A stretch of DNA of 64,000 bases from Amaranthus tricolor (taxonomy: Eukaryota; Streptophyta; Magnoliopsida; Caryophyllales; Amaranthaceae), in contig NC_080062.1 in the NCBI RefSeq assembly GCF_026212465.1, positions 10,916,217-10,980,216 on the forward strand, in the 5' to 3' direction. The notes under the pieces are model-generated. The model was not told the DNA's origin, did not search any database, and saw only the letters and a program-made list of their open reading frames with translations. Each line of letters begins with the position of its first letter. The first letter of the stretch is position 1. The translations under genes and the position numbers were made by a program. Positions 61,429 to 64,000 of this stretch are shown here, piece after piece.

Positions 61429-64000
61429 GGCACTTTTGCGCATAAAGTAGCTCAAACTTGGTTTGTTTTGCTCGAAACTTGTCGTACAATACTGTTTCGC
61501 ATACATTATTTTGTTGAAGTGGTTAGAGTTGAAAATCAAAGTCGTATGCTAGATATTATGTGTTAGGTTGCGATTTTATGAGTTTTTAAACCTTTTTGGC
61601 ACTTTCACGCATAAAGTAGCTCAAACGTGGTTTTTTCTGCACGAATCTTGGCACACAAAACTATTTGGTATATATTATTGTATTGAGGTGGTTAGAATTG
61701 TAAATCATAGTCATATGCTAGAAATTAAGTGTTAAGTTGCGATTTTATGCATTTTAAGCTTTTTTGGCACTTTCGCGCATAAAGTAGCTCAAACTTGGTT
61801 TATTTTGCACGAAACATGGCGCACAACACTATTTGGTATAATTATTGTGTCGAAGTAGTTAGAATTGAAAATAATACTCATATGATAGAAATTACGTGTT
61901 AAGTTGCAATTTTATGTGTTTTTAAGCTTCTTTGGCACTTTCACGCATAAAGTAGCTAAAATATCGTTTGTTTTACACGAAACATGGCACACAATACTAT
62001 TTGATCTATAACATTGTGTTGAAATGGTTAGAAATGTTAATCATAGTCATATGATTGAAATTACGTGTTAAGTTGTGATTTTATGCGTTTTTAAGCTTTT
62101 TTGGCACTTTCTTGCATAAAGTAGCTCAAACTTGGTTTGTTTTGCACAAAACTTGACGCACAACAATATTTCGCATATATTATTGTGTTGAAATGGTTAT
62201 AATTGAAAATTATAGTCATATGCTAGATATTACGTGTTAAGTCGCGATTTAATGCGTTTTTAAGCTTTTTTGGCACTTTTTGTGCATAAAGTAGCTCAAA
62301 CTTGGTTTGTTTTGCACAAAACTTGGCGCACAACACTATTTCGAATATATTATTGTGTTGAAGTGGTTAGAGTTGAAAATCATAGTCATATGCTAGATAT
62401 TACGTGTTAAGTTGCGATTTTATGCGTTTTAAAACCTTTTTGGCACTTTCACGCATAAAGTAGCTCAAATATGGTTTGTTCTACACGAATCTTTGCACAC
62501 ATCACTATTTGGTATATCTTATTGTGTTGAGGTGGTTAGAATTGTAAATCATAGTCATTTGCTAGAAATTAAGTGTTATGTTGCGATTTTATGCGTTTTA
62601 AGCTTTTTTTGCACTTTCGCGCATAAAGTAGCTCAAATGTGGTTTGTTTTGCACGAAACTTGGCGCACAACACCATTTGGTATAATTATTGTGTTGAAGT
62701 GGTTAGAATTGAAAATCATACTCATATGATAGAAATTACGTGTTAAGTTGCAATTTTATACGTTTTAAAGCTTTTTTGGCACTTTCGTGCATAAAGTAGC
62801 TCAAACTTGGTTTGTTTTGCACCAATCTTGGCACCCAACACTATTTGGTATATATTATTGTGGTTAGGTGGTTAGAATTGAAAATCATAGTCATATGCTA
62901 GAAATTACATGTTAAGTTGCGATTTTATTCGTTTTTATTCTTTTGGGCACTTTTGCGCGTAATGTAGCTCAAACTTGGTTTGTATTGCACGAAACATGAC
63001 ACACAACACTATTTGGAATATATTATTGTGATGAAGAGGTTAGACATATGCTAGAAATTACGTGCTAAGTTGCAATTTTATGCGATTTTAAGCTTCTTTG
63101 GCACTTTCACGCATAAAGTAGCTAAATATTCGTTTGTTTTACATGAAATTTGGCACACAACACTATTCTATATATAATATTGTGTTGAAATGATTAGAAT
63201 TGATAATCATATTCATATAATAGAAATTACGTGTTAAGTTGCGATTTTATGCGTTTTTAAGCTTTTTTGGCACTCTCGTGCATAAAGTAGCTCAAACTTG
63301 GTTTGTTTTGCACGAAACTTGGCGCACAACACTATTTCGCATATATTATTGTGTGGAGGTGGTTAGAATTGAAAATCATAGTCATATGCTAGATATTACG
63401 TGTTAAGTTGCGATTTTATGTGTTTTTAAGCGTTTTTGGCACTTTTGCGCATAAAGTAGCTCAAACTTGGTTTGTTTTGCACGAAACTTTGTGCACAACA
63501 CTATTTCGCATATATTATTGTGTTGAAGTGGTTAGAGTTGATAATCATAGTCATATGCTAGATATTACGTGTTAAGTTGCGATTTTATGCGTTTTTAAAC
63601 CTTTTTGGCACTTTGACGCATAAAGTAGCTCAAACATTGTTTGTCCTGGACGAATCTTGGCACACATCACTATTTGGTATATATTATTGTGTTGAGGTGG
63701 TTAGAATTGTAAACCATAGTCATATGCTAGAAATTAATTGTTAAGTTGCGATTTTATGCGTTTTAAGCTTTTTTGGCACTTTCGCGAATAAAGTAGCTCA
63801 AACTTGGTTTGTTTTGCACGAAACTTGACGCACAACACTATTTGGTATAATTATTGTGTTGAAGTGGTTAGAATTGAAAATCATACTCATATGATAGAAA
63901 TTACGTGTTAAGTTGCGATTTTATGCGTTTTAAAGCTTTTTTGGCACTTTCGTGCATAAAGTAGCTCAAACTTTGTTTGTTCCTCAAGAATCTTGGCACA
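61429..64000 (+). repeat. ~2.2 kb satellite block, copy 3, and right edge
   Basis: From gcatttttggc at 61,421-61,430 the sequence repeats that of 52,346 onwards, offset 9,083 bp, with scattered single-base differences (gtcgtacaatactg against gcgtacaatacta). It contains the full monomer set, including the one missing from copy 1 and without the deletion at 54,185 of copy 2. After about 63,656 it continues as m3, m4 and m5 types, resembling 49,500-49,900. The array runs past the end of the window. Confidence 0.9.

Noticed and set aside
1..64000. CRISPR-like regular repeats
   Set aside because: The whole 169-bp unit is repeated with no unique spacers between short repeats, and there are no cas genes. 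It is a tandem satellite.
1..64000. Primate alpha satellite, because of the ~170-bp monomer and HOR structure
   Set aside because: The sequence shows none of the alpha-satellite motifs I know and no 17-bp CENP-B box. Only the length is similar.
1..64000. Rho-independent terminators at the T-rich runs
   Set aside because: The T runs recur every 169 bp, lack a GC-rich stem immediately before them and have no genes upstream.
1..64000. Assigning a species or a named centromere family
   Set aside because: Nothing outside the satellite is present, and I cannot match the monomer from memory to a named family, so any name would be a guess.

Overview
This window is a single continuous field of satellite DNA. 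From base 1 to base 64,000 it consists of head-to-tail copies of one AT-rich monomer of about 169 bp (mostly 168-170 bp, roughly 34% G+C by hand count of one typical copy). That is about 380 copies, all in the same orientation, broken only by a 100-base run of N at 39,671-39,770. I see no protein-coding gene, RNA gene, transposon, CRISPR array or unique sequence. The long reading frames are chance products: a monomer read in one phase is nearly stop-free, and copies of 168 bp keep that phase. The nucleosome-scale monomer, same-strand tandem order, layered higher-order repeats (HORs) and scaffold gap are what one expects of a eukaryotic centromeric or pericentromeric satellite. I favour a plant but cannot name the species, and I do not recognise the monomer as a satellite I can name. 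It is not primate alpha satellite despite the similar length.

Layout. (1) 1-16,430: diverged monomers with patchwork segmental duplications and several truncated monomers. (2) 16,430-39,670: a homogenised octamer HOR of 8 monomer types (called m1-m8 here), unit about 1,350 bp. Within it, 19,566-27,653 is organised as 16-mers of about 2,700 bp (two alternating octamer versions), and 29,004-36,565 as three 15-mers of about 2,520 bp. The 15-mer lacks one monomer because of an m4/m5 fusion. Plain octamers resume at 36,566. (3) 39,671-39,770: assembly gap. (4) 39,771-54,550: diverged monomers again, including a single old unit at about 42,640-43,640 that looks like a relative of the later hexamer, and two copies of a ~2.2 kb block. 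(5) 54,550-61,428: a young hexamer HOR, exact period 1,013 bp, about 6.8 copies, with the interior copies almost identical. (6) 61,429-64,000: a third copy of the ~2.2 kb block.

The value of the window is as a record of satellite evolution. The same cyclic order of monomer types runs through the diverged flanks, so the octamer order is older than its homogenised form. Three derived forms (16-mer, 15-mer, hexamer) can each be traced to specific events: alternate divergence, an m4/m5 fusion, and an m5/m6 fusion plus loss of one more monomer. I found no sign of a new enzymatic, defence or mobile system.
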